NCBI GenBank assembly: GCA_025935545.1
Contig: JAICVB010000003.1
Location: 1 to 34,753, forward strand
Length of the DNA stretch: 34,753 nt
DNA from: Gemmatimonadales bacterium
GTDB lineage: Bacteria; Gemmatimonadota; Gemmatimonadetes; Gemmatimonadales; GWC2-71-9
Direction of reading: 5' to 3'
The notes under the pieces are model-generated. The model did not search any database. It was not told the DNA's origin and was given only the letters and a program-made list of their open reading frames with translations. The translations under genes and the position numbers were made by a program. Positions 7,951 to 19,045 of the stretch are shown here, piece after piece (the stretch's first letter is position 1; each line of letters opens with the position of its first letter).

Positions 7951-9048
7951 ATGGCGGCGAAGGACTTCTACCAGGTTCTCGGCGTCCCCGACTCCGCGAG
8001 CCAGGACGAGATCAAGAAGGCCTACCGCCGCCTCGCCAAGCAGTACCATCCCGACGCCAATCCCAACAACGCCGCGGCGGCGGAGCGCTTCAAGGAAATC
8101 TCCGAGGCGCACGCCACCCTCTCCGACGCGGACAAGCGGAAGCAGTACGACCAGATGCGGCGGCTGGGCGCCTTCGACGGGCTGGGGCGGCGGCCCGCCG
8201 GCGCGCCCGGCCGGGGCCCCATGGGCGGCGCGCCCGGCGCCGAGGAGATCGACCTCGGCGACCTGAGCGGGTTCGGGCTGGGCGACATCTTCTCGTCGAT
8301 CTTCGGCCGGGGCCGCCGCGAGGAACCCCGCGGCGAAAGCCTCGAAGCCGTGGTCGAGGTTCCCTTTCGCGTCGCGATGCTCGGCGGGAAGGTGCCCGTG
8401 ACCATGCCCGTGGTCGAGGCCTGCCCGACCTGCGCGGGGAGCGGCGCCGCACCGGGTGCGACGATCACGACCTGCCCGGAGTGCGACGGCCGGGGCACCA
8501 TCTCGTTCGGGCAGGGAAGCTTTGCCGTCAACCGCCCTTGTCCCCGCTGCCGGGGCCGCGGGAAGATACCGTCACAACCATGCCCCACCTGTCAGGGCGC
8601 GGGCGAGGTGCGGACCGAACGACGGGTGATGATCACCGTGCCGCCGGCGACGGAGTCCGGCAGCAAGGTGCGGCTCAAGGGGCAGGGCCAGCCGGGCCGC
8701 GCGGGCGCGCCGGCGGGCGATCTCGTGATCACCTTCCAGGTGCAGCCCGACCGGTTCTTCCACCGCGAGGGACTCGACATCGTGTGCGAGGTGCCGATCA
8801 ACCTGGCGCAGGCGGTGCTGGGGACGCGCCTCCGCGTGAAGACGCTGGACAACAAGAAGGTGGTGCTCCGGATCCCGCCCGGCACGCAGCCGGGGCGCAA
8901 GTTCCGCATCAAGGGGCAGGGGCTGGAGAAGAACGGACGGAAGGGGGACCAGCTCGTGGGCGTCCAGGTCACGCTCCCGGCCAAGCTGAGTCCGGAGCAG
9001 GAGGAGCTCATGAAGCAGTTTGCGAGCTCCGCCGGCATGGCCTACTGA
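7951..9048 (+). CDS. dnaJ: Molecular chaperone DnaJ
   Basis: J domain with HPD ([10 protein letters not shown]), G/F-rich region, four CxxCxGxG-type repeats, C-terminal substrate-binding domain. Confidence 0.96.
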   Translation: MAAKDFYQVLGVPDSASQDEIKKAYRRLAKQYHPDANPNNAAAAERFKEISEAHATLSDADKRKQYDQMRRLGAFDGLGRRPAGAPGRGPMGGAPGAEEIDLGDLSGFGLGDIFSSIFGRGRREEPRGESLEAVVEVPFRVAMLGGKVPVTMPVVEACPTCAGSGAAPGATITTCPECDGRGTISFGQGSFAVNRPCPRCRGRGKIPSQPCPTCQGAGEVRTERRVMITVPPATESGSKVRLKGQGQPGRAGAPAGDLVITFQVQPDRFFHREGLDIVCEVPINLAQAVLGTRLRVKTLDNKKVVLRIPPGTQPGRKFRIKGQGLEKNGRKGDQLVGVQVTLPAKLSPEQEELMKQFASSAGMAY

Positions 9049-9056
9049 GGCGCTGG

Positions 9057-11186
9057 CTACCCCGCGGCAGCCGGGCTCGCCGCGCGGGCCAGCTCCATCA
9101 GGATCTTCTGCGCCGACCGCTCGGGCTCGCCCGCCAGTGGCCGGCGCTGTTCGTAGGTGCCGTCGGGGCGGAGATCCCAGGCCTGGCGGTTGTCCTGCAG
9201 CATGAGCTCCAGGATCCCGATGATCGTCTGCCGGTGCGTCGGGTCCTCCACCGGAGCGGCCGCCTCGATGCGGCGATCGAAGTTGCGCGGCATCCAGTCG
9301 GCCGAGCCGATGAAGACCTCCGTCTCGCCGCCGTTGTGAAAGCAGAAGGCGCGCGAGTGCTCCAGGAAGCGGCCCACCACGCTCATCACCCGGATGCGCT
9401 CGCTCACCCCCGGCAGGCCGGGGCGGAGGCAGCAGATCCCGCGCACGATCAGGTCGATGGTGACGCCCGCCTGCGAGGCCTGGTAGAGCGCGACGATGAT
9501 CTCCGGGTCCACCAGCGCGTTCATCTTCGCGAGGATGCGCGCGGGCCGCCCGGCCTGCGCGTGCTCCATCTCGCGCCCGATGAGGGTGATGAATCGCTCG
9601 CGCATCCCCTTCGGCGCCACGACGAGCTTCCGGAATGCGGCCGGCGTGCCGAAGCCCGTGAGGACGTTGAAGAGGTCGGTGAGGTCGGAGGCGAGCTCGG
9701 GGTCCGCGGAGAAGATCCCGAAGTCGGTGTAGACCCGCGACGTCTTGAGGTTGTAGTTCCCCGTGCCCACGTGCACGTAGCGGCGCATCGCGTCCCCCTC
9801 GCGCCGGACCACCAGCATCACCTTGCTGTGGGTCTTGAGGCCCACCACGCCGTAGCTCACGTGCACGCCGACGTCCTCCAGGCGCTGGGCCCAGCGGATG
9901 TTGTTCTCCTCGTCGAAGCGGGCCTGCAGCTCGATCAGCACCGCGACCTGCTTGCCCCGCTCGGCCGCGTGCGCCAGCTGGCGGGCGATGCTGGAATCGC
10001 CCCCGGTGCGGTAGAGGGTGAGCTTGATCGCCACCACGTCGGGATCCGCCGCCGCGGCCTCGATGAAGCACTCGACGGTCTTCCCGAAGCTGTCGTACGG
10101 GTGGTGCACGAAGACGTCGCCTTCGCGGATGACCTCGAAGATGTTGCGCCCTCCGGCAAGCCGGGCCGGCGTGGCGGGATGGAAGGGCGGGTCCCGCAGC
10201 GCCGGGATCTCGAGCTGCGAGAGCGACATGAGGTCCGCCGTGTCGAGCGGGCCCAGTACCTCGTACACGTCGTCGTCCGTCAGTGCGAGCGCCGGCGACT
10301 CCTGCTCCTCGTTGAACTCGGCGAGGAGGAGCTGGCGGAGCGACACCGGCATCGACGTGTGCACCTCGAGCCGCACCACCTCACCGAAGCGCCGGTTCCG
10401 GACCTCCTCCTGGATGTGGCTCAGCAGGTCGTCGGCCTCGTCCTCGTCGAGCTCGAGCTCGGTGTTCCGGGTGATCCGGAAGGTGTACCACCCGAGGATC
10501 TCGACGCCGGGGAAGAGGAGGTCGAGATTGGCGCCGATGATGTACTCGAGGGGCACGTAGCGGTACGGCGTCGGCAGGGGAATCCAGCGGGGCAGGATCT
10601 TGGGGACCTTGACCCGCGCGAACCGTTCCTCGCCGTCTGCGTCGCGCAGCACCACCGCGAGCGAGAGGCTCAGGTTCGAGATGTAGGGGAAGGGATGGCC
10701 CGGATCGACCGCCAGGGGCGTGAGGACCGGGAAGACGTTGGCCCGGAAGTAGCGCTCCAGGTGCTCGCGATCCGCGCTGGGGAGCTCGTCGAATTCCGTG
10801 ATCAGCTGGACCCCGTGCGTGGCGAGGCCGGGCAGCACATCCTCCAGCAGGCACCGGCGGTGCCGGGCCGTCTGGTCCGCGACGGTGAGCCCGATGATCC
10901 GGAGCTGCTCCTCCGGGGTGAGCCCGTCCGCGGTGAGCTCGCTCACGCCGGCGGCCACCTGCCGCTTGAGTCCCGCCACGCGGATCTGGTAGAACTCGTC
11001 GAGGTTGTTGCTGAAGATCGCAAGGAACTTCACGCGCTCCAGGAGCGGAGTGCGCGGGTCGAGCGCCTCGTGCAGCACGCGGCCGTTGAACTCGAGCCAC
11101 GACAGCTCGCGGTTGAGGTAGAGCGACGGGTGGCGGAGGTCCACCTGGACCGGCGGAGTTTCGACATCGAGGTGCAGGTCGGTCAT
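9057..11186 (-). CDS. ppk1: Polyphosphate kinase 1
   Basis: LYLNRELSWLEFNGRVLHEA; HPYDSF; GLKTHSKVMLVVRREG; HVGTGNYN; GICCLRPGLPG. Confidence 0.96.
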   Translation of the reverse strand: MTDLHLDVETPPVQVDLRHPSLYLNRELSWLEFNGRVLHEALDPRTPLLERVKFLAIFSNNLDEFYQIRVAGLKRQVAAGVSELTADGLTPEEQLRIIGLTVADQTARHRRCLLEDVLPGLATHGVQLITEFDELPSADREHLERYFRANVFPVLTPLAVDPGHPFPYISNLSLSLAVVLRDADGEERFARVKVPKILPRWIPLPTPYRYVPLEYIIGANLDLLFPGVEILGWYTFRITRNTELELDEDEADDLLSHIQEEVRNRRFGEVVRLEVHTSMPVSLRQLLLAEFNEEQESPALALTDDDVYEVLGPLDTADLMSLSQLEIPALRDPPFHPATPARLAGGRNIFEVIREGDVFVHHPYDSFGKTVECFIEAAAADPDVVAIKLTLYRTGGDSSIARQLAHAAERGKQVAVLIELQARFDEENNIRWAQRLEDVGVHVSYGVVGLKTHSKVMLVVRREGDAMRRYVHVGTGNYNLKTSRVYTDFGIFSADPELASDLTDLFNVLTGFGTPAAFRKLVVAPKGMRERFITLIGREMEHAQAGRPARILAKMNALVDPEIIVALYQASQAGVTIDLIVRGICCLRPGLPGVSERIRVMSVVGRFLEHSRAFCFHNGGETEVFIGSADWMPRNFDRRIEAAAPVEDPTHRQTIIGILELMLQDNRQAWDLRPDGTYEQRRPLAGEPERSAQKILMELARAASPAAAG

Positions 11187-11551
11187 CGGGCGGGCCGCTC
11201 CCTGATGGTGATCGCAAGCAGGGTGCTGGCGATGCTGACGATGATGCCGCCCAGCAGCGCCGACCCGAAGCCGCTCACCGAAAAGCCGAGCCCGAGGTGG
11301 CGGGAGAGCGCGCCGGTGGCGAGGAGCAGGACGGCATTGATGACGAGCACGAACAGCCCCAGGGTGAGGACCACCAGCGGACAGGTGAGGATCATGAGCA
11401 GCGGCCGGAGCACCATGTTGACGAGCCCGAAGACGACGGCCAGGAGCGCGAACCCCGCCGGCGTGCCGGTGTAGCTGAGGCCCGGCACCAGCCAGACGGC
11501 GATGCAGAGCGCCAGCGCATTGATGACGAATCGAAGCACGTGGCCGCGCAT
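11183..11551 (-). CDS. Phage holin family 4 / YvlD-like small membrane protein
   Basis: Four predicted TM segments, LVNMVLRPLLMILTCPLVVLTLGLFVLVINAVLL; overlaps the ppk1 start by 4 nt. Confidence 0.85.
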   Translation of the reverse strand: MRGHVLRFVINALALCIAVWLVPGLSYTGTPAGFALLAVVFGLVNMVLRPLLMILTCPLVVLTLGLFVLVINAVLLLATGALSRHLGLGFSVSGFGSALLGGIIVSIASTLLAITIRERPAR

Positions 11552-11555
11552 CCCG

Positions 11556-13586
11556 CTAGGCCCCCGGGCTCCGCAGGCCGTCGTCGATCCAGTCGAGCAC
11601 GGTGTCCCACCAGAGGCGGCGGTTTCGCGGCTTGGTCACGAAGTGATCCTCGTCGGGGAAGTAGAGCAGCTTGGCGGGCACGCCCCGCAGCTTCGCCGCG
11701 GTGAACGCCTGCAGCCCCTCCGACAGGTCGACCCGGTAGTCCAGTTGGCTGTGCACGACCAGGAGCGGCGTGGCCCACTGGCTCGTGAAGTTCGCGGGCG
11801 ACCACTTCTCCATGGTCGCGCGGGCGGCCGGCGAGGTCGCCGCGCCGCCGAACTCCCAGGCCGGAAACCACTGCTCGTCGGTGCTGCCGGCCATCGACAG
11901 CGGGTTGAAGATTCCGTCGTGCGCCACCAGCGTGCGGAAGCGGCTGGTGTGGCCCGCCATCCAGTAGATCATGTAGCCGCCGTAGGACGCCCCGGCCGCC
12001 GCCACGCGTTGCCGGTCGATGTAGGGCCGCGCGCTGAGGGCGTCCAGGCCCTTCATCAGGTCGTCGTACGGCAGTCCGCCCCAGTTGCGGGAAATGCTGG
12101 CCGTGAATCGCCGGCCGTAGCCGGTCGAGCCGTGGAAATTGACGCCGGCCACCACGTAGCCCCGCGCCGCGAACATCGCGAAGTTCCAGCGCGCGTGCCA
12201 CTCGTCGAGCCACGCCCCCTGCGGGCCGCCGTGGATGAGGTAGACCAGCGGATAGGTCCGGCGGCGGTCGAAGTTCGGGGGGCGCATCAGCCACCCGAAG
12301 ACAGAGTCCCCGCCCGCTCCGGCGAAGGCGAACGGCTCGAGCGGCGTCAGGGCGAGCTGCCCCGTCACGGCCGCGTTGAGCCGCGTGAGCGGCCGGAGCG
12401 CGCGTCCGGTGGCGTCCGATCGGTAGAGCTCCGCCGGCGAGGCGGCACTCTGGCGAATGAAGACCGCGAAATCGCCCCGCGGCGACACCTGCACCGACGT
12501 GTTGCTCCCGCCACTCACGACGCGTGTCACGCGCCCCGTCGGCACGGCCACCGCTTCAATCACCCGCTGCCCGCGTTCCTCCACCTCGGCCAGCAGGGAG
12601 CGGCTGTCGGGCGCCCAGACGAAGGCGAGCACGCTCGCGTCCCAGCCCGGGGCGAGCGCGGCCCGGCGGCCCGTGGCGCGCTCGTAGAGCATGAGCTGCT
12701 GGCGATCCGACTCGAAGCCGGGGGTCTCGGCGGCCAGGTACGCGATGAAGCGGCTGTCGGGCGAGTAGGCCGGGCTGTGGTCGTTCGCCCGGCTGGTGGT
12801 GATGGGCTGGCGGCCGGAGCCGTCCGGCGCCATCACGAAGATGTCGTTGTTGGTCGAGGTCGCGACGTCCGTGTCGGGATTGTAGGTGACCGCCACCTCG
12901 GTGCCGACCGCGGAGAGCGCAAGGTCGCGGCCACCCAGCGCCAGGGTGGGGACGTCGCGGTCGATCGGCGTGAGGTCCGTCGCGCGGGAATCGGCCAGGG
13001 TCAGGCGGAAGAGGTGCTGGCGGCGGCCGGCCCGCCACTCGTCCCAGTGGCGGTAGAACAGCGAGGTCGTGATCCGCGCATTGGTGGCGAAGTCGCCGTT
13101 CCGGCGGTCCACCTCCTGCGTGGCCGGCCACTTTACGTCCGCCGTCAGGTAGAGCGACTTGCCGTCGGGCGCCCAGGCGAAGTCGTTCACCCCGCCTGAG
13201 AGCGCCGTGAGCCGCGCCGGCTCGCCGCCGGCCGCCGGCACCTGCCATACCTGCGACCCGCCCTCGCGCGTGGAGATGAATCCGAGGGACTTGCCGTCGG
13301 GCGCCCACCGCGGCGTGCGGTCGCTTCCGCTCGGGCCGGCGGTCAGGGGACGGGCATCCCCGCCCCCCGCCGGCACGATCCAGATGCGGGAGGCGTTCAC
13401 GTTGTCGTCGAGCGACGGCGTGGAGACGCTGAAGGCGACCAGCGCCCCGTCGGGCGAGATGGCCGGCTCCGACGGCGTGCGGACCGCAATGAAATCGTCG
13501 AAGGTGAGCGCGTGGCGCTGCTGGGCCGTGGCGGGGGCCGCGAGCGCCGCCGCGGCCAGGACGAGCGTGGCCGCGCGTCTACGCAA
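11556..13586 (-). CDS. S9 family (prolyl oligopeptidase-like) secreted peptidase
   Basis: Signal peptide [22 protein letters not shown], beta-propeller WD40/TolB-like repeats, GASYGGYM nucleophile, LDYRVD and EDHFV regions. TTG start overlapping the mnmA stop. Confidence 0.93.
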   Translation of the reverse strand: MRRRAATLVLAAAALAAPATAQQRHALTFDDFIAVRTPSEPAISPDGALVAFSVSTPSLDDNVNASRIWIVPAGGGDARPLTAGPSGSDRTPRWAPDGKSLGFISTREGGSQVWQVPAAGGEPARLTALSGGVNDFAWAPDGKSLYLTADVKWPATQEVDRRNGDFATNARITTSLFYRHWDEWRAGRRQHLFRLTLADSRATDLTPIDRDVPTLALGGRDLALSAVGTEVAVTYNPDTDVATSTNNDIFVMAPDGSGRQPITTSRANDHSPAYSPDSRFIAYLAAETPGFESDRQQLMLYERATGRRAALAPGWDASVLAFVWAPDSRSLLAEVEERGQRVIEAVAVPTGRVTRVVSGGSNTSVQVSPRGDFAVFIRQSAASPAELYRSDATGRALRPLTRLNAAVTGQLALTPLEPFAFAGAGGDSVFGWLMRPPNFDRRRTYPLVYLIHGGPQGAWLDEWHARWNFAMFAARGYVVAGVNFHGSTGYGRRFTASISRNWGGLPYDDLMKGLDALSARPYIDRQRVAAAGASYGGYMIYWMAGHTSRFRTLVAHDGIFNPLSMAGSTDEQWFPAWEFGGAATSPAARATMEKWSPANFTSQWATPLLVVHSQLDYRVDLSEGLQAFTAAKLRGVPAKLLYFPDEDHFVTKPRNRRLWWDTVLDWIDDGLRSPGA

Positions 13587-14637
13587 TCACGCCCCCGCCC
13601 AGGACCTGCTGGTCCGCCGCGTACACCACGCCGGACTGGCCCGGCGCGATGGCGCGGACCGGGACGCCGAGGGCAAGGTCGAGCGCGTCATCCGAGCGGC
13701 CCAGCACGGTCGCGGGGACCGCGCGCGCACGGTAGCGGAGCTGGACCAGGCAGGTGTCACCCGGCCCGAGCGGCGAAGCCAGCCAGTTGACCTCCTCGAG
13801 CCGCACGCGGTGGCCCGCGAGGTCGGCCTCCGACCCGATGACCACCTCGCGAGTGTCCGGGCGGATGGCCACCACGTAGCGCGCGCTCCCGGCGCCCCCG
13901 GGAAGGCCGCGCCGCTGGCCGATCGTATAGCGCGCGTACCCGCGGTGCTCCCCGATGCGCTCCCCGCCCACCGTCACGAGCGGCCCAGGCTGGAGCGCCG
14001 GCGCGCCCGCCGGCAGGTTCCGCTCGAGGACGCCGACGTAGTCGTCGTCCGGCACGAAGCAGATCTCGACCGACTCCGGCTTCTCCGCGGTGGTGAGCCC
14101 GAGCCGGCGGGCCACGGCGCGCGTCTCCTCCTTGGTCATCTCGCCGACCGGCGTGAGCATCCGGGCCACCACGGCACGGTCCACCCCCCACAGGAAGTAG
14201 CTCTGGTCCTTTGCCGGATCGGCGCCGCGGTAGAGGCGGCCATCACGCGCCCGCGCGTAGTGACCCGTCGCGATGGCATCGCAGCCCAGCGCGTCGGCGT
14301 GGGCCAGGAGGTCGCGGAACTTGGTGAAGGAGTTGCAGCGCACGCAGGGAATCGGGGTCCGTCCCCGGCTGTATTCGGAGACGAAGTTCTCGATGACGTG
14401 GAGGGCGAAGCGGTCCTCGAGGTTGAGGACGTAGTGCGGGATGCCGATCGCCGCCGCGACGTCGCGGGCGTCATTGATCGAGTCGAGCGAGCAGCAGGGC
14501 CGGTCGGGGACGTCGTCGCCGTAGCAGAAGAGCTTCATCGTGGCGCCGACCACCTCGTGGCCCTCTTCGACCAGCCGCGCCGCCGCCACCGAGCTGTCGA
14601 CGCCGCCGGACATGGCGACGAGCACCCTCCTACGCAC
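13579..14637 (-). CDS. mnmA: tRNA-specific 2-thiouridylase MnmA
   Basis: [17 protein letters not shown]-loop; [35 protein letters not shown] start at 14637. Confidence 0.95.
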   Translation of the reverse strand: MRRRVLVAMSGGVDSSVAAARLVEEGHEVVGATMKLFCYGDDVPDRPCCSLDSINDARDVAAAIGIPHYVLNLEDRFALHVIENFVSEYSRGRTPIPCVRCNSFTKFRDLLAHADALGCDAIATGHYARARDGRLYRGADPAKDQSYFLWGVDRAVVARMLTPVGEMTKEETRAVARRLGLTTAEKPESVEICFVPDDDYVGVLERNLPAGAPALQPGPLVTVGGERIGEHRGYARYTIGQRRGLPGGAGSARYVVAIRPDTREVVIGSEADLAGHRVRLEEVNWLASPLGPGDTCLVQLRYRARAVPATVLGRSDDALDLALGVPVRAIAPGQSGVVYAADQQVLGGGVIA

Positions 14638-15805
14638 GCCCGAGCACTCCCGCGAGCTTCCGCACCTTGGCCACGACGCCCGGGAAGACCTCGGCCGCAC
14701 GGTCGATGTCGGCGGGAGTCGTCTCGTGGCCCAGGCTGAAGCGGATCGCGCCGAGGGCGAGCTCGCGCGGCACGCCCATCGCCGTGAGCACGTGCGATGG
14801 CTCCATCGCCCCGGTGGAGCAGGCGGAGCCGCCCGACACGGCGACGCCCGCGAGGTCGAAGTGCATGAGCAGCGCCTCGCTGTCGGTGCCCGCCACCGCC
14901 ACGCTCAGGATGTGCGGCGCGCGCTCGGCGCCCTTCGCATTCACGTGCACGTCCGCCGCGAGGGCGACGAGCCGCGCCTCGAGGTCGTCGCGCAGCGCGC
15001 GGAGCCGCGCCGCTTCGGCGGCCTGCTCCGCCGCCGCGAGCCGCGCCGCCGCGCCGAGGGCCACGGCACCCGCCACGTTCTCGGTGCCGGGGCGGATCCC
15101 GAACTGCTGGCCACCGCCGTGGATGATCGCCTCGACCGCCTTCCGGTCGCGCACGATGAGCGCGCCGATGCCCTTGGGCGCGCCGATCTTGTGGCCGGAG
15201 ATGGTGAGCAGCGTGCAGGGGAGGCCGTCCAGCGACACCGGCACCTTGCCGAACGCCTGCACCGCGTCGCTGTGGAAGAGGACGCCGGCCGCCGCGCAGC
15301 GGCCCGCGATCTCCGCCACGGGCTGCACTACCCCGACCTCGTTGTTCACCCACATGGTGGATACGACGGCGGGCCGCTCCGCCAGGGCGGCGTCGAGGGC
15401 GTCCAGCTCGATCACCCCGTCCCCGTCCACCGGCAGGATGACCTCGCGGCCGCCGAGGTGGCAGACGGCGTGGGCGGCCGCGAGGATCGCCTTGTGCTCG
15501 ATGGCGGAGACCACGGCGCACATCGGAGCGCCGCGGTCGCGGGCGGCGAGCGCCGCCCCCACGATCCCCAGGTTGTCCGCCTCGGTGCCGCCCGACGTGA
15601 AGATCACCTGGCTCGGCTCGGCGCCCACCGCCTGGGCCACCTCCCGCCGGGCCTGCTCGAGACCGGCGCGCGCGGCCCGGCCGAACCGGTGGCCGCTCGA
15701 GGGATTGCCGAAGGCCGCGTCGGTGAGGTACGGCAGCATCGCCTCGAGCACCTCCGGGCGGACCGGAGTCGTGGCCGAGTGGTCGAGGTACACTGGCGAG
15801 GGCAT
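14630..15805 (-). CDS. Cysteine desulfurase (NifS/IscS family)
   Basis: [50 protein letters not shown]; active-site loop [16 protein letters not shown]. Confidence 0.95.
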   Translation of the reverse strand: MPSPVYLDHSATTPVRPEVLEAMLPYLTDAAFGNPSSGHRFGRAARAGLEQARREVAQAVGAEPSQVIFTSGGTEADNLGIVGAALAARDRGAPMCAVVSAIEHKAILAAAHAVCHLGGREVILPVDGDGVIELDALDAALAERPAVVSTMWVNNEVGVVQPVAEIAGRCAAAGVLFHSDAVQAFGKVPVSLDGLPCTLLTISGHKIGAPKGIGALIVRDRKAVEAIIHGGGQQFGIRPGTENVAGAVALGAAARLAAAEQAAEAARLRALRDDLEARLVALAADVHVNAKGAERAPHILSVAVAGTDSEALLMHFDLAGVAVSGGSACSTGAMEPSHVLTAMGVPRELALGAIRFSLGHETTPADIDRAAEVFPGVVAKVRKLAGVLGRA

Positions 15806-15825
15806 GGCGCTAAAGATAACGCCGG

Positions 15826-16542
15826 CTACATCGATTGCACGCCCAGCGCCACCACGTCGTCCACCGCCATGGTCTCGTGCGTGAAGAAGGGCTCCCCGTA
15901 GCGGGTCCTGATCAGGGAGCCGTAGTGGGCGCTCTGGATCTCGACCAGGGAGTACAGGTCCTGCCCCGTGGGAAAGATCTCTCCCGCGTTCTGCGCGCCA
16001 TCGAACTGGCTCGCGTAGCAGCGGATGGCCTGCATCTTCCGCTCGAACTGGGCACTCACGTCCACCACGAACGTCGGCTTGACCGGGTCTTCCCGGTAGG
16101 CGAGCGCGTAGAGGATCTTGCGCGGCCGCCACGGCTCGCCCGGCGCATCGTATCGCCGGAGGCCGGCCAGGAAGCAGGCGTCGCGCCCCAGCTCCGAGGC
16201 AAGCCGGTGGTCGGGGTGGCGGCCGATGGGGAAGGGGAGGATGACGACCTGCGGCTGGAAGTGGCGGATCTCGCCCGCCACGATGCGGCGCGCCTCGTCG
16301 GTGTTGTGGATGTGGGCGTCGGGCAGCCCGGCGTTGCGGCGTTCGGTCACGCCCAGGATCGCCGCCGCGCGGGCGGCCTCCTCGCCCCGGAGCGCCGCGC
16401 TGCCCCGGGTGCCGCTCTCGCCCGCCGTCAGATCCAGGATGCCGGTCCGGTGGCCGGCGTCCGCGGCCCGGAGGAGGGTGCCGGCACAGGTCAGCTCGAC
16501 GTCGTCCCGATGCGCGGCGATGGCAAGCAGGTCAACGGCCAC
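15826..16542 (-). CDS. bshB1: PIG-L family deacetylase, BshB1-like (bacillithiol biosynthesis)
   Basis: LLAIAAHRDDVELTCAGTL, LDLTAGESGTRGSAALRGEEAARAAAILG, LPFPIGRHPDHRLASEL. GTG start. Confidence 0.85.
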   Translation of the reverse strand: MAVDLLAIAAHRDDVELTCAGTLLRAADAGHRTGILDLTAGESGTRGSAALRGEEAARAAAILGVTERRNAGLPDAHIHNTDEARRIVAGEIRHFQPQVVILPFPIGRHPDHRLASELGRDACFLAGLRRYDAPGEPWRPRKILYALAYREDPVKPTFVVDVSAQFERKMQAIRCYASQFDGAQNAGEIFPTGQDLYSLVEIQSAHYGSLIRTRYGEPFFTHETMAVDDVVALGVQSM

Positions 16543-16551
16543 GAGGTCCCC

Positions 16552-17793
16552 CTATTCGTACCGGAGGGCCTCCACCGGGTCCATGCGGGAGGCCTTGTTG
16601 GCGGGATAGAGGCCGAAGAGTACTCCGGTCACGGTCGAGGCCGCCACCGCCGCGATGACCGCGTTGAGCGGCACCGCGGCCTGCAGCGGGGTCGCGGACC
16701 GGATGGCGAAGGCGATCAGCGCTCCGAGCGCCATCCCGATGAGGCAGCCGACGAGGGTGAGCGTGGCCGCCTCCACGAGGAACTGGAACATGATCTCCCG
16801 CCGCGTGGCGCCCAGCGCCTTGCGCACGCCGATCTCCCGGGTGCGCTCGGTGACCGAGATCATCATGATCGCGACGACGCCCACGCCGCCCACCATGAGG
16901 CCCACGCTCGACAGCGCGATCATGACGATGAAGAAGGCACCGGTGACGTTGTTGAACGTCTCCAGCAGCTTGTCCTGCGTCACGATCGCGAAATTGTTGT
17001 CCTGGCTCGGCTTGAGCCCGCGCTTGATGCGGAGCGCGGCGGTCACCTCGTCCATGGCGTCGGCCACGCTCGCGGTTTCGGTGGGCCGGACGGCGAACAT
17101 GAGCCAGCCCTTCTCGTAGTCCGCCACCTTGGTGAACGTCGAGTGCGGCACGACCACCAGGGGGTCCTCGTGGCCGCCGAAGAGCCCCTGCGGCTGCAGC
17201 CAGACCCCCACCACCGTGAACGGCACGCCGAACACCTTGATGCGCCGGCCGATCGGGTCGAGCCCGGGAAAGAGCTGGTCGGCCATCTTGGCGTTGATGA
17301 CCGCCGTGTACGACTTCGCCGCCTCCTCGAGCTCGGTGAAGTTCCGGCCCTCTGCCAGGGAGCCGCCGACGCTCAGGATCCAGGCGGGACTGAACCCGAT
17401 CACTTCGACGCTGTTGAGGCGCGTGTCCTCGTAGCTCACCGGGCCGTTGGTGCTCTCCCGCCAGGTCACGTTCCGGATGGTCGGCAGGCGGCTCAGGAGC
17501 TCCGCCTCCTCCACCGTCAGGGCAGGATAGCGCCGCCAGGGGCTCATCTCATCTGAGCCGTCGCTGATGTCGAGCCCGCCCTGGAAGTACTTCTGCACGA
17601 AGAACGTCTTGGGGCCGAGCGTCTCGATCTGCTCCTGCACGCCGCGATTGATCCCGGTGATGGCCGAGGCCATCGCGATCACCACCATGACGCCGACGGC
17701 CACGCCGAGGATCGTGAGGAAGGCGCGCACCTTGTTGGCGCGGATCGAATCCAGCGCGATGGTGACGCCCTCGAAGAGCCGGCCGACGGTCAT
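16552..17793 (-). CDS. MacB-like ABC transporter permease
   Basis: N-terminal TM, periplasmic MacB-PCD-like domain, C-terminal FtsX-like TMs with SVTERTREIGVRKALGATRREIMFQFLVEA. Confidence 0.92.
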   Translation of the reverse strand: MTVGRLFEGVTIALDSIRANKVRAFLTILGVAVGVMVVIAMASAITGINRGVQEQIETLGPKTFFVQKYFQGGLDISDGSDEMSPWRRYPALTVEEAELLSRLPTIRNVTWRESTNGPVSYEDTRLNSVEVIGFSPAWILSVGGSLAEGRNFTELEEAAKSYTAVINAKMADQLFPGLDPIGRRIKVFGVPFTVVGVWLQPQGLFGGHEDPLVVVPHSTFTKVADYEKGWLMFAVRPTETASVADAMDEVTAALRIKRGLKPSQDNNFAIVTQDKLLETFNNVTGAFFIVMIALSSVGLMVGGVGVVAIMMISVTERTREIGVRKALGATRREIMFQFLVEAATLTLVGCLIGMALGALIAFAIRSATPLQAAVPLNAVIAAVAASTVTGVLFGLYPANKASRMDPVEALRYE

Positions 17794-17803
17794 GGCGCCT
17801 CCG

Positions 17804-19045
17804 CTATTCCGCGCGCAGCGCGGCGATGGGGTCGAGCCGCGCCGCCCGGGTCGCGGGATAGACGCCGGCGATCATGCCGACGCTCACCCCGAGGATCACC
17901 GCGACCACGATGGACCAGGGGGCGACGGCCGCCGGCATCGGGGTGACCGCCTTCACCAGGAAGGCGAGCCCGATGCCGGTCGCGATGCCGAGGGCCGCGC
18001 CGACCAGCGAGAGCGTGGCGGACTCGACCACGAACTGGGACAGGATGTCGCGCCGGCGGGCGCCGAGCGCCTTCCGGATCCCGATCTCACGGGTCCGCTC
18101 GCTCACCGCCATCAGCATGATGTTCATGATCACGATACCGCCGACGACCAGCGAGATCGCCACGAGACCGGGCAGGGCGGTCATCAAGATGCCCGAGATC
18201 TTCTTCCACCCGTCGAGCGCGGCTTCGGGCGTCTGGAGGAAGAAGTTGTTCGCCTCGTCCGGCCGCAGCTTCCGGCGGCTCCGCATGAGCGCCTCCACCT
18301 GGCCCATCGCCACCTGGACGTCGGCCGGGTTGGTCGCACGGATCTCCAGCTCGTCGAGGACGTTGTGCGGGCAGATCCAGCGCCGGGCGGGAGCGGTATA
18401 GGGCATCACGGCGAACTTGTCCATCGAGATCCCGAAGAGCGTGCCCTGCTTGGCCGCGACGCCGATCACGCGATAGGGCAGCCCGGCGATGACGACCGAC
18501 TTCCCCAGTGGGTCCACCCCGGCATAGAGCTTCTCGGCGATCAGGTCGCCGATCACGACCACCGCCTGCCCGGTCCGGACCTCCTGCTCGCTGAACGCGC
18601 GTCCGGAGGCGATGTCCACGTTCTTGATGCGGAAGTAGCTGTCCTCGGTACCGCGAAGCTCGATGTCCTTGGCCTGCTTGCCTTCGAAGCTGAGGGTCTG
18701 CCGGTCGGAGCAGAACATCGCGAACGTGGCGGGGACGGTGACGTGCTCCTTCACGTAGCGGGCATCGGCGTAGGTGATCCGCGGCCGCCGGAACCAGCTC
18801 CGCCACTCCTCCTCCTTCACCGCGCCGGTGACGATGTCGGGGCGCTGCCGGAGCGAGAAGGTGTTGAGGCCCACCAGCCGATTGGCGAACTGGTCCTCCA
18901 TGTACACGTTCATGCCCTGGATGATGGACACGACCGCGATGAGGAAGGTCACGCCGATCAGCACGCCGATCAGGGAGAAGAAGCTCTTGAGCTTCTGCGA
19001 CCGGATGGTGCGGAGCGCCATCCGCACCGCCTCGAGGAGCGGCAC
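17804..19045 (-). CDS. MacB-like ABC transporter permease (second, divergent copy)
   Basis: SERTREIGIRKALGARRRDILSQFVVESATLSLVG and GVYPATRAARLDPIAALRAE; same architecture as the neighbouring permease. Confidence 0.92.
   Translation of the reverse strand: MPLLEAVRMALRTIRSQKLKSFFSLIGVLIGVTFLIAVVSIIQGMNVYMEDQFANRLVGLNTFSLRQRPDIVTGAVKEEEWRSWFRRPRITYADARYVKEHVTVPATFAMFCSDRQTLSFEGKQAKDIELRGTEDSYFRIKNVDIASGRAFSEQEVRTGQAVVVIGDLIAEKLYAGVDPLGKSVVIAGLPYRVIGVAAKQGTLFGISMDKFAVMPYTAPARRWICPHNVLDELEIRATNPADVQVAMGQVEALMRSRRKLRPDEANNFFLQTPEAALDGWKKISGILMTALPGLVAISLVVGGIVIMNIMLMAVSERTREIGIRKALGARRRDILSQFVVESATLSLVGAALGIATGIGLAFLVKAVTPMPAAVAPWSIVVAVILGVSVGMIAGVYPATRAARLDPIAALRAE

Noticed and set aside
8481-11474. 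997-aa + strand ORF antisense to ppk1 (and out of frame with dnaJ)
   Set aside because: Low-complexity Arg/Gly/Glu/His-rich product, opposite to a clear ppk1; typical high-GC mirror ORF.
11183-11551. Prophage remnant suggested by a holin-like gene
   Set aside because: This 4-TM family is widespread in chromosomes unrelated to phage; no other phage gene nearby.
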